DNA of 59,431 nt. Origin: CAYTLW01 sp964438735 (GTDB lineage Bacteria; Myxococcota_A; UBA9042). The position numbers were made by a program, and so were the translations under genes. Below the pieces are notes generated by a model. That model was not told where the DNA came from. It saw only the letters and a program-made list of their open reading frames with translations, and searched no databases. This document shows, piece by piece, positions 39,579 to 47,960 of the stretch. Each line of letters begins with the position of its first letter. Within the stretch, counting starts at the first letter, position 1. The stretch lies in contig CAYTLW010000037.1 of assembly GCA_964438735.1 (NCBI GenBank), positions 1-59,431 of the forward strand, read 5' to 3'.

Positions 39579-40909
39579 TCTGCCCCAAGTGTGGTTTCGA
39601 TCAGCCCCAGGCGATCGAATGCGCACGCTGCGGCGTGATCGTGGCCAAAGCGAAAGCCGCCGCTGCTCGACCGGGAGGCAGCTCCGGCAAATCCGCCAAA
39701 TCCGCCAAATCCGCCAAATCCGCCAGCGAGGAGGTCGCCCGGCGCGCCCGCAAGGTGGCCGCCAAGGCCGCCGATCGCGCCGCCAGCGGCGGGCGCCAGG
39801 CAGCCAGGGTCGCCAGCAGCCAGGCCCGCGCCGCCGCCCGCGCCACGGCGACCGGCTGGCGACTGCGCCCCCCATCGCTGCGCCATCGCATCCTCTTCTT
39901 TCGCGAAGGTGGGCGCATGCTCGACAAGGGCATCACCATCACCGATGCGCTCACCAGTCTGCGCGCCGTGGCCAGGCGTGGCCCCCTGGCCAACGCGCTG
40001 ACGACCATGTCCGACGACGTGAGCGACGGCCAGAGCCTGTCGCAGGCCATGGCCGCCCATCCCACCGTCTTCGACAGCACCGAGGTGGCCCTGGTCGAAA
40101 CCGCCGAGGCCACCGGACGCCTCGGCGAACTCTTCGATCGCCTGCAGCAACGCCTGGAGATCCTGCTCGAGGTCCGCAACAAGATCTTGATGTCCCTCCT
40201 TTATCCCAGCCTGGTACTGCTCCTGGCCTGCGTGCTGCTGCCGGTGGCAAAGTTGTTCACGCACGGCCTGGGCGCCTATCTCAGCGACGTGCTCGCCAGC
40301 CTGGCGCTCATCGTGGTGGCCGGCGTACTGGTCGGCGTGGTGGCGCCCATCGTATTGCGCCACCCCAAGGTTCAGCCCTTCGGCCTGCGAGTGGGCGCCT
40401 GGCTGCCGGGGTTGTCGACGCTGCTGCGCAGGCGCCGCCTGGCGCTGGTCTTCGGCGCCCTGGCCGCCGCCCTGGAATGCGGCCTGGGTCTTCGTGAAGC
40501 GATCACCCTGTCCATGCGAGCGCCCGGCGAACCGGAGACGGCCGCGGCAGGCGAGAGAATGCTCGACCACCTGGCCGAGGGCGCCACATTTTCGGAAGCA
40601 GCCAGGGAGATCCCTGGGACCGGGCCCGAGGAGATCGCGCTGCTGGCCACCGGCGAGAAGACCGGCGACCTGGCCGAAGCGGCCTCGTTGCAGGCCGCCG
40701 AACACGGCGACAAGTACCGCGCCGGTGTCCAGGTGGCCGGCGTCATCTTTCGCATGGGCGCCAGCCTGCTGATCACCACCCTGGTGGCGTTGTCCATCCT
40801 GGGGCACTTTCAAAAGGTGTTGGGCGACCCCTTCTCCATGATGCCTGAAGCCCAGCGCATGGAGCTGCAGCAGGAACTGGACCGCGCGCAGCCGAAGCTG
40901 CCTCGCTGA
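39575..40909 (+). CDS. type II secretion F-domain membrane protein with N-terminal zinc ribbon
   Basis: The product is about 444 aa. It begins with a zinc ribbon (Cys3, Cys6, Cys16, Cys19; ICPKCGFDQPQAIECARCG), then a Lys/Ser/Ala linker built on a 9-bp tandem DNA repeat, then two copies of the T2SF/PilC cytosolic helical bundle: GGRMLDKGITITDALTSL...VALVETAEATGRLGELFD and ALECGLGLREAITLSM...ALLATGEKTGDLAEA. Transmembrane helices follow each. This is the platform protein of type II secretion and type IV pili. No GspE, GspG or pilin gene is near. The start overlaps the stop of the DnaC-like gene (ATGA). Confidence 0.9.
   Translation: MICPKCGFDQPQAIECARCGVIVAKAKAAAARPGGSSGKSAKSAKSAKSASEEVARRARKVAAKAADRAASGGRQAARVASSQARAAARATATGWRLRPPSLRHRILFFREGGRMLDKGITITDALTSLRAVARRGPLANALTTMSDDVSDGQSLSQAMAAHPTVFDSTEVALVETAEATGRLGELFDRLQQRLEILLEVRNKILMSLLYPSLVLLLACVLLPVAKLFTHGLGAYLSDVLASLALIVVAGVLVGVVAPIVLRHPKVQPFGLRVGAWLPGLSTLLRRRRLALVFGALAAALECGLGLREAITLSMRAPGEPETAAAGERMLDHLAEGATFSEAAREIPGTGPEEIALLATGEKTGDLAEAASLQAAEHGDKYRAGVQVAGVIFRMGASLLITTLVALSILGHFQKVLGDPFSMMPEAQRMELQQELDRAQPKLPR
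39689..39724 (+). repeat. 9-bp tandem repeat (AAATCCGCC x4)
   Basis: Four perfect units encode a KSA-repeat linker between the zinc ribbon and the T2SF domains. The repeat keeps frame and may vary in copy number. Confidence 0.9.
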
Positions 40910-40979
40910 GATCACCAGGTCCACTGCACGCCGCGCCCACCGCTTGAGCCTGGGCGGGCGCCGGTGTATGCCTGCCGCC

Positions 40980-41687
40980 ATGGGCAGACGTCTCCAGATC
41001 CTGTTGGCCTCCATCGTTGGCATCGCCGCCGGTTTCGTACTCGGCGGCGCGTGGCTCGGGCCGCTCAACGAGCCACCAGCTCGACCCAGGCTGGCAAAAG
41101 ATGCCGGAGGACCCTCCGGACTGGCCGGTCCGGCAACCCCTACGGACGCTGCGCTGGCCGATCTCCTGGCGGGCCGCAACGCCGCTTCGGGAACGCCATC
41201 GGGGCAACATCGCGCAGCGGACGCGGACGTCGAGTCCGGCCAGGAAGTGCTGGTGCCGGCCATGGCCGCTGAGAAGTCTCCGATCCTCGAGGACGCCTCG
41301 TTGGTGGCCCGAGGGCCGGGTCAGTTTGCCCTGCTCGACCTGGCCGCAGCCCAGGTGGGTCGCCTGCATATCCGTCAAGGCGTCATGGAGCGTGATGGCG
41401 CCGGACGCTTCGCGAAGTGGGCGAAGAATCCCCGGGTCGGTCAACTACGCGGACGTCAGGTGCGCGTGGAGCTGCTCCACCTGGGTTTTGACGGCGATGG
41501 CAGGCCAACGGTCGCCCACATACGCACGACCGAAGATCCGCCGGTCGAAGGTGTGGTCAGCCTGATGCACGACGAGAAATACATCGCCGTGCGGCCGGTG
41601 CCGCGTCCCTCCGGGGAGGATGCACCAGGCCAACTCGGCGCGCCTCAGGAAGCAGATTCCGATATTGCGCATCCCGAAGCGCGCTAG
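40980..41687 (+). CDS. hypothetical membrane-anchored protein
   Basis: The product is about 235 aa, not recognised. The N-terminus (MGRRLQILLASIVGIAAGFVLGG) is a single membrane anchor or signal, followed by a Pro/Ala/Ser linker and a small globular domain with GRQVRVELLHLGFDGDGRP and PPVEGVVSLMHDEKYIAV. The C-terminus is unstructured. Start codons at 40968 and 40980 are both possible; neither has a clear ribosome site. It lies 70 bp after the T2SF gene and may share its transcript, so a pilus or secretion accessory role is possible but not shown. Confidence 0.6.
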   Translation: MGRRLQILLASIVGIAAGFVLGGAWLGPLNEPPARPRLAKDAGGPSGLAGPATPTDAALADLLAGRNAASGTPSGQHRAADADVESGQEVLVPAMAAEKSPILEDASLVARGPGQFALLDLAAAQVGRLHIRQGVMERDGAGRFAKWAKNPRVGQLRGRQVRVELLHLGFDGDGRPTVAHIRTTEDPPVEGVVSLMHDEKYIAVRPVPRPSGEDAPGQLGAPQEADSDIAHPEAR

Positions 41688-42288
41688 AGATCTATCAAGT
41701 CGCTTGAACCGCCCGCACGGAAAACGTATTCTGCGGCGATGAACTCCGAACTTGACAAATGGTGAACGGATGTTCAGTGTTTTGAGTGGATGATCGAGTG
41801 GTTTCAGACTCGACGATCGGGAATCTCTGAGATGCCAAGCACTTGTCGATCGTCTAACCGCCCCCCGTATCAACATGAATCCGGGCGAATCTATATTCCA
41901 CTTTAAATTCAATGTATTAGCGATGCCACTCTACCAATGGCTACTGTTATGATCACGCCGTTTGACGAGTGTGTGGATTTCTTGACTTGACGATCATCCT
42001 GCTGTGAACATGTCGTTCCAGGCCTGAGATCCCGCGGCCTTGCGAAACGGAATCCACAATGTGGACACAGCCTTCAGCAGACCTCCAGGGCCGATTTGAG
42101 CGGGCTTTTCGTCATAGACAGTTGTCAATCTCAGACCTCCGACGTAGTTTCAATTCGTCGCTTGGTGGGACAACCCCGGGGGCGGGGACTCCGAGTCAAT
42201 TCGCAGCGCGTGCAGGCCAGGTTCTGCACAACGATGTGGTTCGCTCGGGCGACACGGTAAGGGCGTTACGCAACAGAGGGGGCCAGTC
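41688..42288 (+). promoter_or_regulatory. 600-bp AT-richer leader before sigma region-4 gene
   Basis: No gene is supported in this stretch. It is visibly less GC-rich than its surroundings, especially 41740-41990 (for example CTATATTCCACTTTAAATTC). TTGACA at 41752-41757 and TTGACT/TTGACG at 41982-41992 are -35-like but lack good -10 partners. GACGATC/GATCGTC words recur (around 41810, 41855 and 41990). A short open frame from 42059 has no protein character. The stretch could hold promoter(s), an untranslated leader or a small RNA. Confidence 0.45.
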
Positions 42289-42759
42289 GTGGCTAACAGC
42301 GCGTTGAAGAGTTATGCAGGGACCGCAAAGAAGAAGGCCCGTTCCACACCTCGAGATCAGAAGCGGGTCCGGTCGCGCACGATTCCGATGCGCCGGCTGA
42401 GCCGCGACGAGATCGCCGAAGGCATCGCGCTCGCCGACTACATGGACTACCGCCGCCCGTCGGAGCGCGGTGAGTGCGTCAACGGCATCCGGCCCTGCCC
42501 GTTCGTCTCGTGCAAGTTCCATCTCTATCTGGATGTCAACCCGGCCACCGGGTCGATCAAGATCAACTTCCCTGATCGCGAGGTCTGGGAGATGGAGCAG
42601 ACCTGCGCCCTGGACATCGCCGAGCGTGGCGGCATCACACTCGAAGAGGTCGGCTCGATCATGAACCTGACCCGCGAGCGCATTCGCCAGGTCGAGGTCA
42701 ATGGCCTCGAGAAGCTCCAGCAAGAAGACTTCGCCCGCGACATCGTCTCCGAGCCCTGA
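42289..42759 (+). CDS. orphan sigma70 region-4-like DNA-binding protein with Cys quartet
   Basis: The product is 156 aa from a GTG start with GAGGGGG upstream. The C-terminus (about 112-145) is a sigma-factor region 4.2 helix-turn-helix: GGITLEEVGSIMNLTRERIRQVEVNGLEKL, nearly the same as primary sigma factors. Regions 2 and 3 are absent. Residues 60-106 hold four cysteines (63, 70, 75, 106) in a segment with RPCPFVSCKFHLYLDVNP and EMEQTCALDIAER, suggesting a zinc or Fe-S site. The N-terminus is basic. It could be a DNA-binding regulator that recognises -35-like elements or a sigma competitor. Similar proteins are familiar from deltaproteobacteria, but I know of no function. It stands alone after a long leader. 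Confidence 0.8.
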   Translation: MANSALKSYAGTAKKKARSTPRDQKRVRSRTIPMRRLSRDEIAEGIALADYMDYRRPSERGECVNGIRPCPFVSCKFHLYLDVNPATGSIKINFPDREVWEMEQTCALDIAERGGITLEEVGSIMNLTRERIRQVEVNGLEKLQQEDFARDIVSEP

Positions 42760-42864
42760 TCGCCGGTAGACGCCGGGCGTCCTGCCCTTCCGCAACCATC
42801 TTCACTGGCCTACCCTCGGCCAACGTCCACTGACCCGAAGCCCGGGTGGACGTTGGAGGAGCCC

Positions 42865-44532
42865 ATGGCGCGACCGCGAGCGCTCATCGCCGTCGAAGAA
42901 GAGCGCGGCATCATGGAATTCGCTCGCGCCCTCGTCGGCGCGGGCTACGAAATCATCGTAGCAGGCGATACGGGACGCACCCTGGCCATGGCCGGCCTCG
43001 ATGTGTTGCCGGTGGAGTTCGCCACACGCCTGGCCACGGTCATGGGGGGGCGCGTCGACGCACTGCATCCTTCCTTACTGGCCGGCATCGTCGCCCGTCG
43101 AGGCGAGGAACGAGATACGGCCGCCCTGGCCGGCCGCGGGTTGCCGCCCATCGACATCGTCGTCGCTCAGGTGCCCGGACGGGTGGCTCACCTCCCCACT
43201 ACGCATGGCGTGCACGAGCAGCTGGCCGGCGGTCCGTATGGCATGCGGGCGTCGCTGTTGCGTCTGGCGGCAACCAACTGGGCCGGCGTATTGAGCATCT
43301 GCGATCCCAACGATTACGACGAGGTGATGGTGGCCATGGCCGGTGGCGGCGTCTCGGCCGCACGCCGGCGGGGCCTCGCGCTGAAGGCCTTCCGCCAGTT
43401 GGGCCGTTTCGACGCCCTTTTGCTGGAGCATGTGGGCGGGCAGACGGCCGTTGGCGGTCGAGACGACGCGGCAGAGTTGGACGCGTTTCGTGACCCGACG
43501 GCGGACTCTGACGAGGAATCGAGCGCGGCCCCGGCGAAGATCGAACGCGCTGCGATCGTCCAGACCGGAGGCACGCGCGGCCTGGTCGCCGCTGCGACGG
43601 GCGGCGAACAGATGGCGGCTGAGACCGTCGGCACGCCACCGACCCAGCGCTACGAGGACGCCTCGGAGCTCCTCTCGACCCGCGGCAGCTACCACAAGCT
43701 CTCCGGCGGCCGCGTCAGCGTCGAGGCCCTGATCGACGTGGACCTGGGCTGGTCGCTGATGACCGACCTGCTGGAGGGCGAGACAGCGTCACTGTGCCGC
43801 AGAGGCCATCCCTGCGCTGTGGCAAACGTGGCGGACTCCACCACCAGGGCCATCCTGCGCGCCCTCGGCGGCGATCCGGCCGCGGCTGTAGGGGGCACCG
43901 TCGTCTGCTCTGGTCGCATCGACCTGACGTGCGCCCGTGCGCTGCGCGAACACAAGTCCGGAAAACTGCTGTCGACCATCGCGGCGGCCCATTTCGATGA
44001 GCCGGCGGTGGAGGCGCTCGCGGAGCTTGGTGACTTGCGCTTGCTGCAGATCGACGCCGAACGCAGCGGCTCCATCAGCCATCGAATGCACGCGACGCGT
44101 TTTGGCGTCTTGATGCAGCAGATCGAGGGAACGGCGCCCGAGCTGACGGCGTTCACGGTTGCCGGAGATGTGCCGCTGCCTCGCGAATTGGAACCCGCGG
44201 CGAGGATCGCCATCGCCACGGCGCGACACCTCGGCACGGTGGGCGCGGTCATCGCCGAGCCGGCGGGCACGGTGGCCATCTGCGCAGGGCAGGCCCACGT
44301 GCGCGATGCCATCCAGATCGCGGCCGCGAAGGGTCGACGATTCACCCGCCCTTGCGTGCTGGCGCTCGATGCGCCGATCGATCATCCCGATGCGCTCCAG
44401 GTGCTGTCGAAGACCTCGGTCAAGGCGGTGATTCACCCGGGGCCGGCCCCCGGGGAGGCCGACATCGCCACCGCAGCCAACGGCGCGGGTATCGCGTTGC
44501 TGTCCATCAACCACGGGTGGCATCGAACCTGA
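42865..44532 (+). CDS. PurH (AICAR transformylase/IMP cyclohydrolase) paralogue, catalytic residues lost
   Basis: The product is about 555 aa. It follows the PurH layout: an MGS-like N-domain (ALIAVEEERGIMEFARALVG, LHPSLLAGIVARRG, GPYGMRASLLRLA), then the AICARFT domain (LCRRGHPCAVAN, PAAAVGGTVVCSG, LRLLQID) and a C-terminus like PurH (VKAVIHPGP, ADIATAANGAGIALL). Key residues differ from those I recall: the KTLHP lysine is Asp65, the YPF tyrosine position is Val103, the AAAKN lysine is Thr137, and the transformylase Lys-His pair is Arg312-Arg313. RYGENPHQ reads QRYEDASE. Both activities are therefore probably absent; a ligand-binding or regulatory role is inferred. The ATG at 42865 follows GGAGGAG. 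Confidence 0.75.
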   Translation: MARPRALIAVEEERGIMEFARALVGAGYEIIVAGDTGRTLAMAGLDVLPVEFATRLATVMGGRVDALHPSLLAGIVARRGEERDTAALAGRGLPPIDIVVAQVPGRVAHLPTTHGVHEQLAGGPYGMRASLLRLAATNWAGVLSICDPNDYDEVMVAMAGGGVSAARRRGLALKAFRQLGRFDALLLEHVGGQTAVGGRDDAAELDAFRDPTADSDEESSAAPAKIERAAIVQTGGTRGLVAAATGGEQMAAETVGTPPTQRYEDASELLSTRGSYHKLSGGRVSVEALIDVDLGWSLMTDLLEGETASLCRRGHPCAVANVADSTTRAILRALGGDPAAAVGGTVVCSGRIDLTCARALREHKSGKLLSTIAAAHFDEPAVEALAELGDLRLLQIDAERSGSISHRMHATRFGVLMQQIEGTAPELTAFTVAGDVPLPRELEPAARIAIATARHLGTVGAVIAEPAGTVAICAGQAHVRDAIQIAAAKGRRFTRPCVLALDAPIDHPDALQVLSKTSVKAVIHPGPAPGEADIATAANGAGIALLSINHGWHRT

Positions 44533-44623
44533 GCGAGGGGGCCGGCGGGCTTGACGGCGGCGCCGGGCAGCGTCGAGGCTATGCGCTGCCGAACGGCCCA
44601 TGGCCACGTGCAACAGGGCAAGC

Positions 44624-46294
44624 ATGCGTGTGAAATGCGAAAGTTGCGCCGCGGGCTACACACTGCCCGCCTCGAAGCTCAAGCCTGGGCGAAGGGTGCA
44701 ATTCGCTTGCCGGCGTTGTGGTCACCGCATCGTCGTCGCCGTACCCGCGCCCGAAGATGCCGCCCGATCGGCGTCTCGGTCCCGCATCAGCGGCACCGAA
44801 CAGGTGACGGGCTCCAGGCAACGCGGACCGGCCAGCTCGTTGCGAGCAGGTCGGGCCACGGGTGGCGCCACTGGCACCGGTGGCGGTGGTGCCGTCGTGC
44901 GGCCCCGAGGCGGAGGCGCGCACCAGGCCCGCCGCAAGACCGGTGGCGGCGAGCGGCCGGTCAGCGGTGCTGCAAGTCGAACGACAGGGGGAGAGGACAA
45001 GCGAGGACCGCGCCGAGACCCGCTCGGCAGGCACTTGTCGGCCCGCAAACCCCAGACCACTGGCAAGCCGAAGGGGGACACCGAGACCCAGGTGAAGTGG
45101 TTCGTGGCGCACTCCGATGGCAGCCATCGCAAGATGTTGGGGCCAGAGTTGAAAGTGGCCATCCAGAGCGGCGAGTTGGATGGCGATGCGCTGATCTGGC
45201 GCAAGGGATGGCCCGAATGGCGGCCGGCCAGCCAGGCCGCCGAGTGGCAACCCCTGCTGTCGCGACTGTCGGCAGAACGCGTCGCGCGTGTCGCCCGGCA
45301 GAAGCAGGCGTTGGCCAGCTCCTCCCAATCCGCCGCTCGGCCGGCCGTGCAGCGCATGGGGGTGGACACGGCTCCGGATCCCGAACCCGAGCCAGTTCAG
45401 CGCGAGGTCTCGGCTACCCGGATGGTCCAGGTGGTCGACGATGCCCAGGCATCTGATCCCCAGGCCACCAGGTCGACCGAGCCCGCCCCCGAGGCGGCGC
45501 AGCAGAAAGCGGCTGTCATCGAAGAACGACGCCAGCCGGCGCGACAGGATCGGGGCCACGCCGAATCCGGTACCGACGCTGCAGCGGCGCCAGAACCAGC
45601 CACGCGAGCAGAGGCTCGGCAACCGGCGGAACCGGCGGAACCGGCCGAAGAGTCCACCTCGCTGGACGTGGCGGCGCGGGTCGAAGACGAGCTGCCCGAG
45701 GACGCCCTGCTTCAGCAGGGCTCGATGGATGCGGAGGCGGGTGAGCAACCGCTTTCACAAGACGACCTCCAAAAATCGCAGCGGGCCGTCTCTCTCCCCA
45801 TCGTGCGGGTCAAAACCGGGGGGCAGGCGGTGGTGGCGGGCCGGTCGGCGCCTTTGCGTTCGCGACGGGACACCGCCTCGCCAAAAGAGACCGCCGCCCA
45901 GCGCCGGCGCACGCCATCGGGTCGATTCGCCGCCGGCCGACCTGCCAGCGGCACGCCCATCGATGGCCAGCACGATCCCGACTCCTTGGATTCCGCCTGG
46001 GCGCCTGCAACCGACACCTACATCGGGCCGCGGGATCGATTCACGCGCAAGTTGGGTTCAGACGAGCAGCGCCAGGAGCTGTTGGCCCGGGTCGAGTACG
46101 AGCGCGCCATGGTGCGCCAGCTCCGCTTCTGGCAGTGGATCGCCCTCGGGTCTGCCTGCGCCGCCATCTTCGCCTTTGGCCTGACCGTCTACGCCTTGAT
46201 CAGTCTGCGTATCACCGAGGGCGAGATGAAGAACCTGCGGAGCCAGGTTTCGCGCCCGGCGATCACCGCCCCGGCCACCGAAGAAACACCTTGA
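44624..46294 (+). CDS. zinc-ribbon + GYF-domain single-span membrane protein (GltJ-like architecture)
   Basis: The product is about 556 aa. Residues 1-40 are a zinc ribbon of the MJ0042 type (MRVKCESCAAGY, Cys5, Cys8, Cys29, Cys32). After an Arg/Gly-rich linker, about residues 155-205 are a GYF_2/DUF4339 domain (VKWFVAHSDGSHRKMLGPE, GDALIWRKGWPEW). A long disordered acidic/Ala/Pro region follows, then one transmembrane helix (WIALGSACAAIFAFGLTVYALI) near the C-terminus. Zinc ribbon plus GYF before a membrane span is the layout of GltJ of Myxococcus gliding and of related polarity proteins. No other gliding gene is in the window. The start at 44624 is chosen because the zinc ribbon then begins at residue 1. 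Confidence 0.75.
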   Translation: MRVKCESCAAGYTLPASKLKPGRRVQFACRRCGHRIVVAVPAPEDAARSASRSRISGTEQVTGSRQRGPASSLRAGRATGGATGTGGGGAVVRPRGGGAHQARRKTGGGERPVSGAASRTTGGEDKRGPRRDPLGRHLSARKPQTTGKPKGDTETQVKWFVAHSDGSHRKMLGPELKVAIQSGELDGDALIWRKGWPEWRPASQAAEWQPLLSRLSAERVARVARQKQALASSSQSAARPAVQRMGVDTAPDPEPEPVQREVSATRMVQVVDDAQASDPQATRSTEPAPEAAQQKAAVIEERRQPARQDRGHAESGTDAAAAPEPATRAEARQPAEPAEPAEESTSLDVAARVEDELPEDALLQQGSMDAEAGEQPLSQDDLQKSQRAVSLPIVRVKTGGQAVVAGRSAPLRSRRDTASPKETAAQRRRTPSGRFAAGRPASGTPIDGQHDPDSLDSAWAPATDTYIGPRDRFTRKLGSDEQRQELLARVEYERAMVRQLRFWQWIALGSACAAIFAFGLTVYALISLRITEGEMKNLRSQVSRPAITAPATEETP

Positions 46295-46310
46295 GGAGTG
46301 CCCAGCGACC

Positions 46311-47441
46311 ATGACGACCTCCACGTCGGCCGATAACACGGCCCCCCGACGCTACGACTACGGTCGAATGCTCGACGACTTCCGCCCTGGCGACATCTAT
46401 CTCCACCCCTTCGAGTTGACGGTCGATGCCAGCATCGTCGGGCCCTACATGGCCGGATTCATCGACGCCACGCCGCTCTGGTCCAGCGATCTGCAAGCCC
46501 GCGCCCTGGGGCTGGCGGGCCGCCCGGTGCCGCCACACCTGCTACTGAACCTGGGCTTGTCGTTTTCGGTCCATGACATCTCGCAGCAGGCCATCGCCCA
46601 CCTGGCCTACGTGCGGGTGGCCTTTCCCAAACCGCTGCCCCTGGGCGGCACCGTGCGCGCCGCGTCGCGGGTCATCGCCGCCAAGCCCACCTCGTCTGGG
46701 GACAAGGGCGTGGTGCACGTACAGACGGTGCTCGTGGACGAAGCGGGGGACCGGGTGCTGGATTTCGAGCGCAAGGCGCTGATCCGCGGCGGCTCCCTGA
46801 AGGCCAGGCCCGCCGTACCCGGCGCCGTGGTCCAGCCAGACGCGGGCGTCATGGGCACCGCACCCTCGACGCCCTTCGCCGAGATCGTGGCCGCAAAGGC
46901 AGATGCCGCGCGCTTCCAGCCGGCGCTCTGGGGCGCCCTGGAAGACTTCGAGCCCGGCGCCATGGTGGTGCACGCCAACGGCCGCACCGTCGGAGACACC
47001 GAGCACATGCAGCTGTCGGCCGTCTGCCGCAACAGCCACCCGCTGCACTGGGATGCCATCTACAGCCGGGACAACAGCTTCAAGGGCGAGCGCATCGTCT
47101 ATGGCGGCCTGGTCCTGGCCTGGACCCTGACCCAGGGCAGCATCGACGTGGGCGGCCACCTGCTCTGGGAGGTCGACTGGAAGGACGGCGCCCATCCGGC
47201 CCCGGTGCTGGCCGGCGATACGCTCTTTTCGGCCTCGAAAGTGCTCGCCGTGCGGCCGCTCGGCGACCACTGCGGCGAGGTCGACCTGCGCGTGGTCGGC
47301 ATCAAGAACCGCCGCCCGGACGAGATCCTGGCCAGCGGCGCCGACCTCTTCGCCGCCGAGCGCAGCAAGGACAAGGCCGATCGGCTCAAAGAAAAGGTGG
47401 TCGAACTGACCCGAACCATCCTGGTGGCGCGTCGCCGGTAG
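46311..47441 (+). CDS. MaoC-like double-hotdog acyl-CoA dehydratase
   Basis: The product is 376 aa, two hotdog folds in tandem. The second half carries the dehydratase-type segment EHMQLSAVCRNSHPLHWDAIYS followed by IVYGGLVLAWTLTQGS and HPAPVLAGDTLFSASKVL, resembling mesaconyl-CoA/methylmalyl-CoA dehydratase and other MaoC enzymes, where Asp and His of the hydratase motif act on a 2-enoyl/3-hydroxyacyl-CoA. The first half is divergent. A GAGGAG site overlaps the preceding stop. The substrate cannot be stated. It is adjacent to, and may be co-transcribed with, the zinc-ribbon/GYF gene, though no functional link is evident. Confidence 0.8.
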   Translation: MTTSTSADNTAPRRYDYGRMLDDFRPGDIYLHPFELTVDASIVGPYMAGFIDATPLWSSDLQARALGLAGRPVPPHLLLNLGLSFSVHDISQQAIAHLAYVRVAFPKPLPLGGTVRAASRVIAAKPTSSGDKGVVHVQTVLVDEAGDRVLDFERKALIRGGSLKARPAVPGAVVQPDAGVMGTAPSTPFAEIVAAKADAARFQPALWGALEDFEPGAMVVHANGRTVGDTEHMQLSAVCRNSHPLHWDAIYSRDNSFKGERIVYGGLVLAWTLTQGSIDVGGHLLWEVDWKDGAHPAPVLAGDTLFSASKVLAVRPLGDHCGEVDLRVVGIKNRRPDEILASGADLFAAERSKDKADRLKEKVVELTRTILVARRR

Positions 47442-47453
47442 CCATCCGCCACC

Positions 47454-47960
47454 TCATGGCAGCCGCAGGTCCAGCTCGCCAGGCAACAGCACGCCCTGCC
47501 GACTCCACACCACCGCTCCCTGGGCATCCAGGATGGCCGTGGTCGGGAAGGATCGGATCCCCAGCCCGCTGATGATGGAACGGCCGTCCGCGAGCACCGT
47601 GAAGGCGCGCTCCTCTCCCTGCAGGTAGCCGCGCACGGTGGCCAGATCATCGGACGCCACGGCCAGCACGGGCACCTCCGGGTTGCGCTCGGCGAAGCCA
47701 TCCACGGTCGGGGAAGTCAGCTTGCAGGCCGTGCACCACGTGGCCCAGAAGTAGAGCACCACGGGCTTGCCACGCAGGGTGTCCAGGCGAACGACCTGGC
47801 CGTCCATCGCCCGACCGCTGAGCTGCGGCGCCGTGCCCGACAGGGGCGAGCCGGTCGCGAAGACCGCCACCGCCACCAGCACCAGGGCCACCAGGCCGAG
47901 CGTGGTGGCCACCGAGCGCAGGGCCTCGAACCTACTTGACGTCGCCTTCTGCGTAGACAT
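47454..47960 (-). CDS. TlpA/ResA-like membrane-anchored thioredoxin
   Basis: The product is 168 aa. The N-terminus carries a hydrophobic anchor (GLVALVLVAVAVFA), and the thioredoxin domain has YFWATWCTACK (Cys76, Cys79) and the cis-proline region SFPTTAILD. It should act in the periplasm as a thiol-disulfide reductase. The coding region starts inside the 3' end of the large lipoprotein gene (29-bp overlap), so the two are likely coupled. The large lipoprotein has many Cys residues in its Ig-like repeats, making it a reasonable substrate (inference). It converges with the dehydratase gene, 12 bp apart. Confidence 0.85.
   Translation of the reverse strand: MSTQKATSSRFEALRSVATTLGLVALVLVAVAVFATGSPLSGTAPQLSGRAMDGQVVRLDTLRGKPVVLYFWATWCTACKLTSPTVDGFAERNPEVPVLAVASDDLATVRGYLQGEERAFTVLADGRSIISGLGIRSFPTTAILDAQGAVVWSRQGVLLPGELDLRLP

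Noticed and set aside
42059..42307. Small plus-strand ORF in the leader of the sigma region-4 gene
   Set aside because: It has no ribosome site, unconvincing composition, and overlaps the real start.
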